Notes: a model not told the origin generated them from the sequence alone. A stretch of 64,000 nucleotides of DNA from Theropithecus gelada (GCF_003255815.1 NC_037672.1:106031262-106095261), one strand, 5' to 3'; counted from the stretch's first letter, positions 1 to 12,450 are shown. Made by a program: numbers and translations.

Positions 1-343
1 TGTCCTTTGTAGGGACATGGATGCAGCTGGAATCCATCATTCTTAGCAAACTATCACAAGAACAGAAAACCAAACACCGCATGTTCTCACTCATAGGTGG
101 GAACTGAACAATGAGATCACTTGGACTCGGGAAGGGGAACATCACACACCGGGGCCTATCATGGGGAGGGGGGCGGGGGGAGGGATTGCATTGGGAGTTA
201 TACCTGATGTAAATGACGAGTTGATGGGTGCAGCACACCAACAAGGCACAAGTATACATATGTAACAAACCTGCACGTTATGCACATGTACCCTACAACT
301 TACAGTATAATAATAATAAATAAATTTAAAAAAAAAAAAAAAA
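1..343 (+). mobile_element. Young L1 LINE, 3' end (ORF2 C-terminus + 3'UTR + A-rich tail)
   Basis: The first 107 bases are the in-frame end of L1 ORF2, finishing SLIGGN and then TGA at 105-107. They are followed by a 3'UTR with a G-rich tract (about 165-185), the stretch GACGAGTTGATGGGTGCAGC, and an ATAATAATAAATAAA-type tail running into A(13). The rest of the element lies left of the window. The 3'UTR closely resembles that of the minus-strand L1 at 62203-64000, so the two are the same young subfamily. The GATGTAAATGACGAG and CACGTTATGCACATG variants fit an Old World monkey lineage; that assignment is from memory. Confidence 0.9.
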
Positions 344-2765
344 TTTCATTTATTTTTAAGTTCTTAGAAGGAAATCAACTTTGTAAAGGGAAGGGCAACC
401 ATGCTCAACACAAAGCATTTTTATTTTACCAGTGAAAGCTCTGTCTGAGTATTATCACGTTGAGTCCTGTCTCTAGGTCTTGGTCTTTCTTACTTTGGCT
501 TCACTTCTCTCTGCTTCCTGTAGAAGCCTACAACAATTCAAGGATTAATTCAATGATTTCTAGGTAAATTTCCCAAGCCTCTCTTCCATGAGTTACTGTC
601 TCGTGGTGCTCTCCTAATCTTCATTCTTTGGAATTCTTTCAATGACCACAGTGAGAGTGGACCTAAGTACTTATGCATTGACCACACTGATTGTAGTTCA
701 GTAACTTCACTTACAATCTAGCATGTTTAAGATAAATTAAATTGTTTCCATTTCAATTGCAATTTTAATTTGGATGACTACTAAAACCATTTGAACTTAT
801 AAAATACTGAATCGCCATTTAAAAACATTCATTTACACTCCCACTTTCTCTTTGCCTCATATTATCTTATATGAAAATGTGTGTCTTGAGATATTACCAC
901 AGACTTCTCTGACCTTTATTCAAACCCACAGGCCTCAATATTGAGCTAAAAATCTAACAAAATTAGGTAGTCTTGGTAGAGTTCTAAAGCTTTCCGTTTC
1001 CAACCAGGCTAGAAATAGCATCAGGGAAAATGCTTTTGTGTTATATGATTTGTGGCCAGTCCTAAGTCACCCTTTAAGAAGGTTAGAGTTTGAAAAATGC
1101 ACAGTTTAAAATGTTAACTATATAGATCAGACTTCCAAAAATGGAATAGAGCTTGGATTGGGTTAAAGATTTGGGTTATATTTTATTTTACTTGAAACAA
1201 TTCCCCTTTTCCCAACTAATAATAGATTTGTCCAGTCAATGTGGTGCTTCATGCCAGTATCTGTTGATGTTAAACAGCTGGGGAGCCCGTGAGACCCAAT
1301 GGAGAGGATCAGCGTCTTTCACTTCATGGAGAAGCTCAAGAAGATGGTCAAGTGTAGATTCACTGCTATTTGCTTACGACAAGAGTAGACAATGTCTATG
1401 TCAAATGGTTTTAAGGTAATGTTTTCTACATTTACAGTTTCCCTATTTGTCTCTCTCTCTTTGTGTCTGTATGTGTGTGTGCAAGTGTGTGTGTGTATAC
1501 TTATATTTTAAAAGTTTACATTTTCTGAGAGGTATTGTTGAATGAAGTTCTGTTATTAATGTGTAAATAGAAATCTGATCATTTAGAAGTAAGAAATTCC
1601 CTCTCCTAACAGCTGGGTGGGCTTTCCAAGTTTGAAGAGGCATTTAGACCACCCAAAAGCAACTGTAATGCTATTTTTTGAACCCTCTATTTTGAATATG
1701 AATGTAAAGTCAATGTTAGCTTTCCTATGATTTGAGCTTAGCACAACACACAACAATAAGTGAGTCCAGAAAAAGCAGAGGACCTTTAAGAAATTTGCTT
1801 TGATGACATTAAAAGAACTGAGTCTGATATCAGACAAAGATACCAGACTCACCTCCCATATGGACAAGATACTCGCTTCTTTCAAGTCGGGTCTAACAGC
1901 ACAGGATGTTGGGAAAGCACTCAGTTGTTCTCTCAACACAGGCAGAACCAGCTAGCCAATGCCAAATAAGTGAACCTCTCTGCAGGTGGGATTCCCACAG
2001 CTGGGTTATAGCATTTGTCCTGATCTATTTATTACTTCATTCATATTAATCTCCCTCAACTATCTATTTTCAACCATCCTTTCACTTTGCCTAAATGCGC
2101 TATTAACTCCTTCAATATAGAGATCATATTCTTCACTTATCCCTACCCCAACGACAGAACCTATTAAAAAACAGTAGACCCTGTGAGAGCCCAAATAATG
2201 TTTGATTCCAACATTAAAATTAACTAAAGTATCAATAGGTTTGTGTCTTTACACAAATTAGAAGAGTGAAGAAAACATGAACCATAGCAGGAAGACTGTA
2301 ACTGGAGAAATTAACATGTGTTCTCCTTTTTAAAAAAAATCATGGACACTCATACGGACTAGGGTTGGTCTTTCACAATGTCAAGACAGTGAACAGGGGT
2401 TCTCGGACAGAAGTCAGATACTCAAAGGCTTACAGAAACAACATAAACGAATGGAAAGCAGTCTGGCTGGAAACTGGGGTGAGCTGGAGAGCATATGCTT
2501 TGTGTAAGTGGGGAACGGTTACTGTGCTCCAGGCTATTGTTGCACCAATGTCGTTAATTGCTTTTCAGGAGAAGCCAGAGTTCTGAGAATCTATGAGGAC
2601 TCTCCCAACTTTTAAATGTCAACAAATAATTTTTTAAAACATTGAAATTCTAGGCATGCCAAATGAAACTCTTCTGTGGACTGCCAGTTTGCAATCTCTG
2701 TTGTATGGGATGGAATGTCTTGAGGAGCAGAGGCACAGATAGGCAAATATGTCATTGTGGAGATG
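344..2765. other. Unique non-coding sequence
   Basis: No recognisable repeat apart from the simple repeat at 1451-1498. Short frames (for example 1153-1419 and 1583-1939 minus) show no domain, no codon pattern and no splice context that I can defend. I see no gene here. Confidence 0.6.
1451..1498. repeat. CT/TG-rich simple repeat
   Basis: A (CT)n run passes into an interrupted (TG)n run. It is a dinucleotide microsatellite and likely length-variable. Confidence 0.85.
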
Positions 2766-2769
2766 CAAG

Positions 2770-3611
2770 TGATATGGGAAAGCGGACTGGGAAGTGCTGG
2801 GAGGAGAAAGGTGGGGTCCCTGGTGAGGGTTCCACCCTTGGGCCTGTTCCCATGGACCTACGTGAGGACAAGCACTCCTGTTTTTGTGTCCAAATGTTGC
2901 ATTTTCCAAGACCAACCTGGCCGACCAGGCCCCCCATTCTGTGCCTATAAAACCCAAGACCCTAATGGGTATACACACAAGCAGCTGGACTTCCAGAGGA
3001 ACACACTGGCAGAAGAGCACACAGACAGAGAGGAGCAGAGGAGTGGGAGTGCACACCAACAGGCACCAGCAGACGCCATCAGGTCATCGACCAGCAGAAC
3101 AATGTGGACACCAAGGGGAATTTGGCTGGGGCAGTTGGAGGAGAGTCCAGCTAAGGAGTGGCCTAACTCCGGGGGAAAACCACTTTCCCATTCCATACCC
3201 CTTCTGGTTCCCCATCCATCTGCTGAGAGCTACTGCCATCATTCAATAAAGCCGTGCACTCATTCTCCAAGCCCACGTGTGATCCAGTTTTTCCAGTACA
3301 CCAAGACAAGAATCCCAGGATACAGAAAGCCCTTTGTCTTTGCGATAAGGCAGAGGTTCTACTTGAGCTGAATGACACAAGCCACCTACAGATGGCAAAG
3401 CTAAAAGAGCACACTGTAACATGCCCACTGGGGCTTCAGGAGCTGTGAACATTCACCCCTAGATGCTGCTGTGGGGTCAGAGTTCATGCTCCCCATGACC
3501 AGACTGTCTGCCTGCTCCTACGAGGGGTGTTGAGCAGCGGGGCATTGAAGAAGCGAGTCACACCTCCATAGCACACCCTGCGAGGGATCCAAGGGAACTT
3601 TGCCTGTTTCA
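2770..3611 (+). mobile_element. Solo LTR of a class I (gamma-like) endogenous retrovirus
   Basis: An 842-bp block starts TGATATGGG, ends CTGTTTCA, and is bracketed by a 4-bp direct repeat CAAG (2766-2769 and 3612-3615). It therefore has the TG...CA ends and short target duplication of an integrated LTR. A TATAAAA box (2946-2952) lies about 290 bp upstream of AATAAA (3245-3250), which sets plus orientation and suggests U3-R-U5 order. No internal gag/pol/env sequence adjoins it, so it is a solo LTR left by LTR-LTR recombination. The exact family is not assigned; the R/U5 text resembles the HERV-E/LTR8-type group from memory. Reading frames inside it are incidental. Confidence 0.75.
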
Positions 3612-3615
3612 CAAG

Positions 3616-4239
3616 TACAAAATGAATGGTTAGACCCTAAAATTGTTAGGGTCCCTTCCAACTCTGAGACTCTCATCTAGGACTGGTAACCCCAGACAAA
3701 GGGTGACATTTACTGACAACCACTAATTCCATTCCTTATGCCAGCAAAGCATGAGTACCTCCAGAGTACTGCACAAGAGCCTTAATCCATCCCTTGGTTT
3801 TCAATTAAAGTATTTCTTACAGATCTCAAAGAAAGCCCATGCTGACAAAGTTAAGATTAACCCAAATGCTTTTGATGTTTATCAAATACCCGAGCTACGT
3901 CTTTGTCTTCCGTGGAAGAAACTGAGAACATTGTGATCATAGGATTTCAGCGACAGAAATCATTTACCCAGAATCACTTTCCTCCACATGCCAATGCAGG
4001 GCTGATGATGGTGAAGACTGGAGTCACAGGCTTGGTAATGGGGAGGACCTCACTGAATGCTTTACCAGGTGTGACTTGCAAAGCAGCAAGTCACAAATCT
4101 TTCACAGACACCTAGAACCAAATTAAATCTGAAGAACAACAAAAATAATGTCATTCTTTTAAGAAAAGGTATTTTATAAAACCAAAGAATCAAGACAGAA
4201 GACCACAAAAAGGAGAAAGCTGGGAGGGACCCATCATGG
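3616..4239. other. Mostly unique sequence, small MIR-like scrap
   Basis: A short stretch (about 3646-3683, GGTCCCTTCCAACTCTGAGA) resembles the end of a MIR-type SINE. The rest shows no recognisable repeat or gene. Confidence 0.5.
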
Positions 4240-4567
4240 TTTTTGTTTGGTTTTTTGTTGTTGTTGTTGTTGTTGTTGTTGTTTTTGAGATGCAGTCTTC
4301 CTCCGTTGCCCAGGCTGGAGTGCAGTGGCGCCATCCACTGCACTGTAACCTCCACCTCCTGGGTTGAAGCGATTCTCCCACCTTACCCTCCTGAGAAGCT
4401 GGGATTACAGGCACCCACCACCATGCCTGGCTAATTTTTGTGTTTTTAGTAGAGATGGAGTTTCACCATGTTGTCCAGGCTGGTCTCAAGCTCCTGACCT
4501 CAAATGATCCGCTGACCTAGGTCTCTCAAAGTGCTGGGATTACAGGCGTGAGCCACCACGCCCGGCC
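4240..4567 (-). mobile_element. Alu (AluS-like), minus strand, with (TTG)n tail
   Basis: The complete antisense Alu runs from GAGATGCAGTC (4286) to CACGCCCGGCC (4567). Its A-tail has become an almost pure (TTG)n microsatellite (4257-4282; CAA on the Alu strand). Both arms are present. A clear target duplication is not visible. Confidence 0.9.
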
Positions 4568-4984
4568 TTGTCATCTTTTTTGTGACCAGTACTTTCTTTC
4601 TCAAAACACTACCTACCAGTCCTCTGTTATTCAAACTCCCCTTGGCTCAGATATACCAGAGAAAGGGGACCATCTCTCTCTCTTTACCATCATGGGCCAC
4701 ATATGGTACTTTTGAATAGGGGCAGATAGTCAGAACACGATTGAGACAAGAGTTATAGAGAGCTGCCCAGTGACTTTCAAATTATGAGACCTAAGATATT
4801 TACCCTGACCTATTCTAAGGCCCCTTTATACCCCGGGGCCACATAGATATAATTTCTTTATAGACACCCCTAATTCATATATTATTGAGAAATGCTTTAT
4901 TTTTTCATTTCTCCAGAGAAGAAGTGCTCACTTTTGTTCTTGTTTTTGTTTTTAACTGGCTTTGTTAGTCTTGGGCATGAGATG
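4568..4984. other. Unique sequence
   Basis: No repeat, gene or RNA recognised. Confidence 0.5.
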
Positions 4985-5100
4985 GTGTTTAATCCTTTTA
5001 TCCACTTATTGAACAAATACATCAGGCACTGGGAATACAATTGAGCTGAACTGAACTGGTAAAATCATTGCCCTCAAGGAGCTGGCATTCAAGTGGCTGA
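4985..5100 (-). mobile_element. L2 LINE 3' fragment
   Basis: The text runs 'attgaacaaatac...caggcactgggaatac...attgccctcaaggagctggcattca'. It matches the antisense of the mammalian L2 3' end and is heavily diverged. Confidence 0.65.
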
Positions 5101-6040
5101 CATGATACCATTTTCTGTGTCTCAGAGGATGACCATGGAGAACTTGATCTAAATTGGGAACTTTGATGATGTATTTCATGTCAATGAGTCTGTTCTAAAA
5201 AGCAAAGAAAAACACACTGTGCTATATCATAGTGTTAGTATACAGATCTCTGTGGGGTTCTAAAAAGTCGGATTTTAAGGGACAAATTCAGATAGTTGAA
5301 ATTCAAGGAGGCAAAGTGATGGAATATTTTACAAGCTACTATGTGGGAGCTGAGGGACTGGATATAATGACAATCTGGCAAAACTCGGTAAATTATCTTC
5401 TGAATTGATTCAAATTTTTGCAGCAAGCCCTTCTGTGCAAATTTTCGTGACTTCTTTATGGTAATTAGTTTCATGGAATATTGCCAAATGGCATATTTTT
5501 CCTACTTCGAGCCACTTTCTAAGCACTCCTGGGAATGTCTGAAACATGAGATAAGCACTCTTAACCCAAAGTTTTATTAAAAAGTTTAATTAACACAAAT
5601 GCCAGTGACACATTCATTGCCATTAAGTATGTAGACTCTGTGTAAATCTGTGAACTACTGAGTGACTATAAAACCTACTTCCCTCAGCAACCACAGAAGC
5701 TTTATTTCTCTTCCTGAGCAGGCATGGGAGCCCTCGGGATGTACCTTGCCATCTCCAGCCTCCCAGATCCTCAGGACTCCACTTCATGCACTGAAGCATG
5801 GTAGTGGTTGTGAATTCCCTCTCGGCTCCTTCTGTGTCAAGCCCTCCCTCCCACTAGTACTGACCTTACCCTGCCGGTCCTTGCGCTTTTGATCTTCCTA
5901 TTGCCCTCCAGGAAGCCTCAGGCCACGTGCGAACTTTCTCATTGTCTAACATCATCCCCAAATAAGAAACACGCATTTACTAAACATTCTCTCAAACTTC
6001 CAGAGCATAGAGAATTGCTTAATTTTTTTGTTGTTGTTCT
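5101..6040. other. Unique sequence
   Basis: No confident feature. A somewhat GC-richer patch lies at 5690-5930 without a recognisable exon structure. Confidence 0.5.
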
Positions 6041-6044
6041 GAGC

Positions 6045-6160
6045 ACAATCCTCTACTAGAATCTTAGTTCTTCGAAGGCAGGGACCATCTTTCTATACGC
6101 CCTAGAATCTTCAGCATTGAACACTTTAGAAGCTGAACAATTTGCAGAATGAAGAAATGG
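6045..6160 (+). mobile_element. L2 LINE 3' fragment
   Basis: The text 'ctagaatcttagttcttcgaaggcagggaccatctttct...gaacaatttgcagaatgaa' follows the sense-strand L2 3' pattern: a gcagggacc-type block, a cctagaa-type block, then ...gaatgaa. Confidence 0.6.
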
Positions 6161-6379
6161 AGTCATAGTCTTGTTTCTCATCTTCTCTTTGCTGTTTTAA
6201 AATGTTTTTTCTGGAGAGAATTGTCTTTTCCCATTATGTTCTCTGAGGTCCCTGTGTTCCCTCAGCCCTCTGCTCTCTCTTTAGACAATTCCTTATAGTA
6301 TAATCATTTCTAATATAAAATATACTAACTACTCAACATGCAATATGCAGAGTAACTGAAGGAGAGGTCTAAAAAGACT

Positions 6380-6602
6380 TTCTGAAACTTTAGGTTACAC
6401 ATGTCTTAGAGTTATCCTACCTGAAGAATGAAGGAGCTAGGATATTTCTGTACCAGCTCCTCTCAGTCAATGGTTGACAACTGGTTGGGTGGACGTAGAG
6501 CACTCATGTGTGGATACTTTTGTACTGCTGCAGAAGCAGAATGGGCTTCAATTAGCCAGGGAAAGTCTTTAGGCAATCTAATCTAGATTCTGAAACTTCA
6601 GG
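6380..6602 (+). repeat. Duplicated 167-bp block (copy 1) flanked by 15-bp direct repeats
   Basis: Bases 6410-6576 match 7881-8047 in the same orientation without a gap, with 6 differences in 167 (about 96%). Similarity may reach left to about 6396. The block is flanked by TTCTGAAACTTTAGG (6380-6394) and TTCTGAAACTTCAGG (6588-6602), a 14/15 direct repeat that looks like a target duplication. There is no poly(A). Copy 2 sits inside a longer, older-looking repeat, so copy 1 is probably the derived insertion. Confidence 0.85.
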
Positions 6603-6744
6603 CAATGGCAGAGCCTACTACACATTGTTTAGCAGTTTCAGCTTAATCAGTGATCAGAAGAAAACATGAATATATTTACAAACATATAAAGAGGCTATGG
6701 CAAAAGGAAGGAAGTGGAAAGAACACAAATCAGCAGAGCTCACA

Positions 6745-7319
6745 GCACCTGCATCAGTTGTCTAATTGCCACAAAAGTGCTGCATAGCAAAGAGCGGTGG
6801 CTTACAGGATAAACATTTATTTTTGCCCAAAGTCTCTGGGTTTGCTATGTTGTTTTGCTGATCTGGGCTGTACTTGGCTGAGAATAGCTGGATTTACTCA
6901 TGTATCTGTGGTCGGCCGGTGAGTCAGCTAAGGGCTGGCTGATCTCAGATGGCTAGAGCCTCTGAGGAGTTGGGTTCCATATGTGCTTTTAGCCTCCAGG
7001 AAACTAGCCTAGACTTGTCTTTATGCAGGTATAAGACCTCTGAGAGAGTGAAAGCAAGAGCAAGCATGAGAGAGCAAGCATGTTCAGAAGCTCACCAAGC
7101 CTCATGAAGCCTAGGCTCAAAACTGGCACATTGTCACTTCCACCTCATTATGTTGGCCAGCGCAAATTTCAAAGCCAACATAGATATAAGGAATGGAAAA
7201 ATATACTCTGTCTCTTGGTGGGAGGAGCTGCAAACTCACATTATAAAGGGTATGGATATAGAGAGGGGTATAAAATTGGAGCCATTTTTCAATCAAACCA
7301 TCATACTTACCTCAGCCTC
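6745..7319. mobile_element. Ancient interspersed repeat, family not assigned
   Basis: The text resembles a dispersed mammalian repeat I know but cannot name: 'ttgccacaaaagtgctgcatagcaaa...gtggctta...aacatttattttt', 'ggctgatctcagatggc', 'gggaggagctgcaaactcacattataaaggg'. It is interrupted at its right end by the Alu at 7320. Short frames within it are not genes. Confidence 0.5.
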
Positions 7320-7616
7320 ATTTTTTGTTTTAATTGAGACAGGATGTCACTCTGTCACCTAGGCTGGAGTGCAGTGGCACAATCTCAGCTCACTGCAACC
7401 TCTGCCCTACAGGCTCAAGTGATCCTCCCACCTCAGCCTCCCGAGTATCTGGGATTCCAGGCACATACCACCATGCCCAGCTAATTTTGTGTTTATTGTA
7501 GAAATGAAGTATCACCATTTTGTCCAGGGTGGTCTCAAACTCCTGGGCTTAAGCTATCCACCCATCTCAACCTCCCAAAATGCCAGGATTACAGGCATGA
7601 GCCACTGCACCTGGCC
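7320..7616 (-). mobile_element. Alu (AluJ-like), minus strand
   Basis: Diverged antisense Alu from TTTTTTGTTTTAATTGAGACAG to CACCTGGCC. Many diagnostic CpGs are lost, which fits an old AluJ. Similar tcaattttttt-type sequence on both sides may be a decayed target duplication. Confidence 0.85.
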
Positions 7617-7664
7617 TCAATTTTTTATTTATCAGTAGCAAGGTATAAGCACAACAGTCTTAGT

Positions 7665-8170
7665 CTGAGTTCCTGTGGTTTCTGAGACAAGGATCCAATA
7701 CAAGTGGTTTATTTCAATGGCAATGCTAGCAAACACTGATAGGAAGGTGAGGAGTTGAGAAAGGGAAGGAAGCAGCCAATAAAAGGTTTGTTATCAAGCA
7801 AGTTACTTACCATTGTGGATAACTGAAGCATACTCTTGCTAGAGAACTCACTTGGAGCCAGTATAGAACACACATCATAAAGTTATCCTACCTGAAGAAT
7901 GAAGGAACTAGGATATTTCTGTACCAGCATCTCTCAGTCAATGGTTGACAACTGGTTGGGTGGACATAGAGCACTCATGTGTGGATACTTTTGTACTGCT
8001 GCAGAAGCAGAATGGGCTTCAATTAGCCAGGGAAAGTCTTCGGGCAAAGAATTTGCTGGAGCTGACAGTTACAAGGTGGGCAGCATACGCTAAAATGGGA
8101 AGGGCAACAAGATATGGCAGAACACTGATAGTGTTCATTATATCACTCAACAGCTTCTGCTGATTGCAAT
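7665..8170. mobile_element. Ancient repeat (LTR-like, unassigned) containing duplication copy 2
   Basis: The block 'ggatccaatacaagtggtttatttcaatgg...agcaagttact...tagaacaca...agttatcctacctgaag...' reads as one old interspersed element. Bases 7881-8047 are the source-like copy of the block found at 6410-6576. Downstream text (gagctgacagttacaaggtgggcagc) is absent from copy 1. Confidence 0.45.
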
Positions 8171-8204
8171 AAAATCTGCCAAAAGTTACAGTGTAGCCCA
8201 ATGG

Positions 8205-8370
8205 AAAGATTATGAGCAAATCCTGTTTTTAGCTATGAACAAATTCCCTAACATTTCTGAGCCTCTCTTTCCTCAATAGTAGGTACTTCATGAGCATTTT
8301 TGTTTTTTTGAAGATGAAATTGAGATGGTAGGTTTATAGTGTCTGGTAAACAAATAAGTGCTGGATGTTA
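8205..8370 (+). mobile_element. MIR SINE remnant
   Basis: The MIR core pattern 'attccctaacatttctgagcctctctttcctcaat...' is followed by '...aagtgctggatgttaa' in sense order. Confidence 0.55.
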
Positions 8371-10289
8371 ATGTCTATCAAGCTATTTTTGTTTCCATTC
8401 ATTCATTCCTCAAGAGTTTGAGTAGAAATAAGCATATCTTTTAAAATATTTGTTTAGGCTCCCTGTTTCACACTTTGCCCGCTGCTGTGACATCTATGAC
8501 AGACTCCCAGTAGCAAAATATATACATTCAGGAACAGAATGGAACTTGGAAATTTAAGAGACAGCAGCATAATTGACATCTATAGGTGACTACAGCTAAC
8601 CACAGCTGCATACACATTGTTCTCAAACTCACATGGAATAGTCATCAAAATAGATCACATTCTGGGCCATAATACGCACCTTAACACACTTAATAGAAAT
8701 CATACAGTGTCTGCTCTCAAGACCACAAGTGACATTCAACTAGAAATCAATAACAGAAATATAACTGGAAAATGTCAAAATATGTGGAAATTAAATAATA
8801 CAATTCTAAATAACATATAAGCCAAAGAAGAAATCTCAAGAGAGATTTTAAAATATTTTAAACTAAGTGAAAATGAAAATTCATCATAGTAAAATTTGTG
8901 TGCTATAGCAAAAATAGTGCTTAGAGGGAAAATGATAGCATTTAATGCATATGTTGGAAAAGAAGAAATAATCTAAAATCAGTAATCTACATTTTTACCT
9001 TAGGAAACTAGAAAAAGAAGAGCAAATTAAACCCAAAGTGAGCAGAATAAATAAGATAATAAAAATCAGAGTGGAAATCAATTAAATTGAAAACAAGAAA
9101 TCAATAGAGAAAATCATTTAAACCAAAAGTGGTTCTTTGAAAAGACAGTAAAATCAATAAACTTTTAGCCAGGCTAATGAAGAAAATGGCAGAGAAGACA
9201 CAAATTACTAACATCAGAAATGAAAGAGGGGACTGTAGAGAGTATTGACATTAAAAGGATAACCAAAGGGTAGTATGAGCAACTGTATGCCCACAAATTT
9301 GATAACCTAGATGAAACAGACCAACTTCTTGAAAAACGTAAATCTGTCAAAATTCACACAATAATACATAGACAATGTGAGTAGTCCAATCTCTGTTAAA
9401 GAAATTTAATAATTAATAACCTTTTAAAGCAGAAAGCACTGACCCAGATTGGTTCACCGGTGAATTAGAACAAACGTTTAACAAAGGAACCATTCTAATT
9501 CTCTACAATCCCTTTCAGAAAATAAAAGTAGAAAGAACACCTCCTAACTTATTCTATGAGGCTAGCATTGTCCTAATATTGAAACCAGATAAAGACATTA
9601 CAAGAAAAGAAAGCTACAAACCAATATCTCTCACGAACATAGGTGCAATAATCTTCAACAAAATATTAGCAAATTGAATCCAACAATGTGTGAGCAGAAT
9701 TATATATCATGACCAACTGGGACTTATCCCAGGTATGTGAGACTGGTTCCATATTCAAAAATCAGTTAAGGTAATCCATTATATCAATAGGTTAAAAAAG
9801 AAAAATCACATGATTATCAACAGATGCAGAAAAAGCATTTGACAAAATCCAACACCCATTCATAATAAAAATTCGCTAAACCAGAAATAGAAGGGAACTT
9901 CAACTTGATACAGAGTAGCCACAAAAAAACCCTAAAACTCACATCATAATTAATGATGAGAAACTCAAAGCTTTCCCCCTAAACCAGGAACAAGACGTCC
10001 CTACTTACCACTTGTTTTCAATGTGGTACTGGAAGTCTTAGCTAATGCAATAAGTCACAAAAAGGAAATAAAAAGTATATACAAATTGGGAAGGAAAAAA
10101 TAAAACTGTCTTTGTTTGCAGATGACATGATCATTTATGTAGAAAATCCAAAAGAATACACAGCAACAGAAAACCTCCTGAATCTAATATGAAGTTATAA
10201 CAAGGTTGCAGGATACAATGTTATTATGCAGAAGTCAATTGCTTTCTTATCTACCAGCAATGAACAAGTGAGATTTGAAATGAAAAACA

Positions 10290-10589
10290 TGGTGGGTGTG
10301 TTGGCTCAGGCCTATAATTTCAGCATTTTGGGAGGTCAAGGGAAGTGGATCGCTTGAGATCAGGAGTTCAAGACCAGCCTGAGCAATGTGGCAAACTCCA
10401 TTTCTACAAAAAAAAACACAAAAATCAGCCAGGCATGGTGTCGCATGCCTGTGGTCCCAGCTACTCAGGAGGCTGAAATGAAAGGATTGCTTGAGCCTAG
10501 GTGATCAAGGCTGCAGTGAGCCATGATTGTGCCACTGCACTCCAGTCTGGACTACAAAGCGAGATTCTGTCTCAAAAAAAAAAAACACA
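10290..10589 (+). mobile_element. Alu (AluJo-like), plus strand, inside old L1
   Basis: A two-arm Alu with an internal A-rich linker and an A-tail ending near 10589. Its divergence fits the oldest Alu class. The L1 text resumes after it (ccataataccatttac). Confidence 0.85.
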
Positions 10590-12153
10590 AACCATAATAC
10601 CATTTACTATTTATATTAGTAACCTGGAAATTAAATACTTAGGTATAAACCCAACAACATATGTAGAATATCTATTAAAGAAAACTACAAAACTCTGATG
10701 AATGAAATCAAAGAGGAAGTAAATGGAGAGATTTTTAATGTTCATGAATAGGAAGACTCAATATTGTTAAGATGTCAATTCTTCCCAACTTGATCTATAG
10801 ATTCAATACAATCCCAATCAAAATTCCAGCAAATTATCTGTGGGATTTTAAAGTTTATATGGAGAGGCAAAAGACCCACAATAGCCAATACAATATTGAA
10901 AAACAAAGCTAAAGGACTGACTTTCCCCAATTCAAGGCATCATATAAAGCTACAGTAATCAAGACAGTGTGATATTGGCAAAAGAATAGAAAAATAATGA
11001 AACACAATAGACAGTGCAGAAATAAATCCATATAAATATAGCCAACTGATCTTTGACAAAGGAACAAAGGCAATAAGATGGAACAAATATAGCCTTTTCA
11101 ACAACTAGTGCTGTAACAACTGGACTTCCGCTTGTAAAAAAAATAAGTCTAGATATAAACCTTATACCTTTATAAAATTAACTCAAAATAGACCATAGAC
11201 CTAAGTGTGAAATGCAAAACTACCAAATTCCTAGAAGATAAGAGAAAACCCAAATGACTTTGGATATGAAGGTAGCTTTTTTAATACAACATCAAAGGCA
11301 CTATTCCCCCAAAAATGATAAACTCTAGCTTCATTAAAATTAAAAATGTCTGCTCTGTGAAAGACAATGTTAATATAACGAAAAGACAAACGACAGACTG
11401 GGAGAAAAATATTTGCAAAAGACACATCTGATAAAAGACTGTTATCCAAAATATACAAAGAACATTTTAAAAAATCAACTATAGGAAAACAAACAACTCA
11501 ATTAAAAATGGGCCAAAGACCTTAACAGACACCTCATAAAAGAAGGTTTGCAGATGGAAATAAGCAAATGAAAAGATATTCCATATCATGTGTCATCAGG
11601 GAAATACAAATTAAAACAACAGCCTGACACCACTACTACACACCAGAATGGTTAAATGCAGAACACTGACAATACCAAATGCTGACAAGGATGTGGAGCA
11701 ATAGAAACTCTCATTCATTGCTTGTGGGAATGTAAAGTGGTATAACCTCTTTGGGAGACAGTTTGGCAGTTTCTTAGAAAACTCTTACCATATAATCCAG
11801 CAATTGTGTTCCTTGGTATTTACCCAAAGGAGTTGAAAACCTATATCCAAAAAAAACCTGTATACAGATGTTTAGAGCAACATTATTCATAATTGACAAA
11901 ATTTGGAAGCACCAAAATTTTCTTTAGTAGGTAAATAGATAATCTATGTACATTCAAACAATGAAATATTATTCAGTGCTAAAAACAATTACACTATCAA
12001 GCCATGAAAAGTCATGGAGTAAACTTAAATCCACATTACTAAGTGAAAGAAGCCAGGCTGGTAAGTGAAAGAAGCCAGTGTGAAAACTACATACTATGTG
12101 ATTCCAACTATATGACATCTTAGAAAAAAACAAAGTTGAAGGACTGAGAATGA

Positions 12154-12450
12154 TTTTTTTTTTTTTTTTTTTTTGAGATGGAGTCTCACTCTGTTGCCCA
12201 GGCTGTAGTGCAGTGGTGTGATCTTGGCTCACTGCAACCTCCACCTCCCGGGTTCAAGTGATTCTCGTGCCTCAGCTTCCCAGGTAGCTGGAATTACAGA
12301 CAGCCAGGACCACACCTGGCTAATTTTTGTATTTTTAGTAGAGACAGGGTTTCACCATGTTGACCAGGCTGGTCTCCAACTCCTCACTTTAGGTGACCTG
12401 CCCACCTCGGCCTCCCAAAGTGCTGGGATTACAGGCATGAGCCACCCTAA
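12154..12450 (-). mobile_element. Alu (AluS-like), minus strand, inside L1 3'UTR
   Basis: An antisense Alu with a T(21) tail (12154-12174). The 5' end lacks the usual CGCGCCCGGCC: it stops at GAGCCACCCTAA and is followed by a second T(25) tract (12451-12475). TGAGAAT occurs on both sides (12145-12151 and 12481-12487) and may be the target duplication. The second T tract is unexplained. Confidence 0.85.

Noticed and set aside
2634..3371. Cluster of overlapping frames up to 204 codons
   Set aside because: Most of these lie largely within or across the solo LTR defined by CAAG duplications. They do not match retroviral genes; they are LTR read-through.
6410..8047. The 167-bp repeats as the two LTRs of one old ERV
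   Set aside because: Copy 1 lacks the sequence that continues on both sides of copy 2 and is flanked by its own direct repeat. LTR pairs of such an old-looking element would be far more diverged than about 4%.
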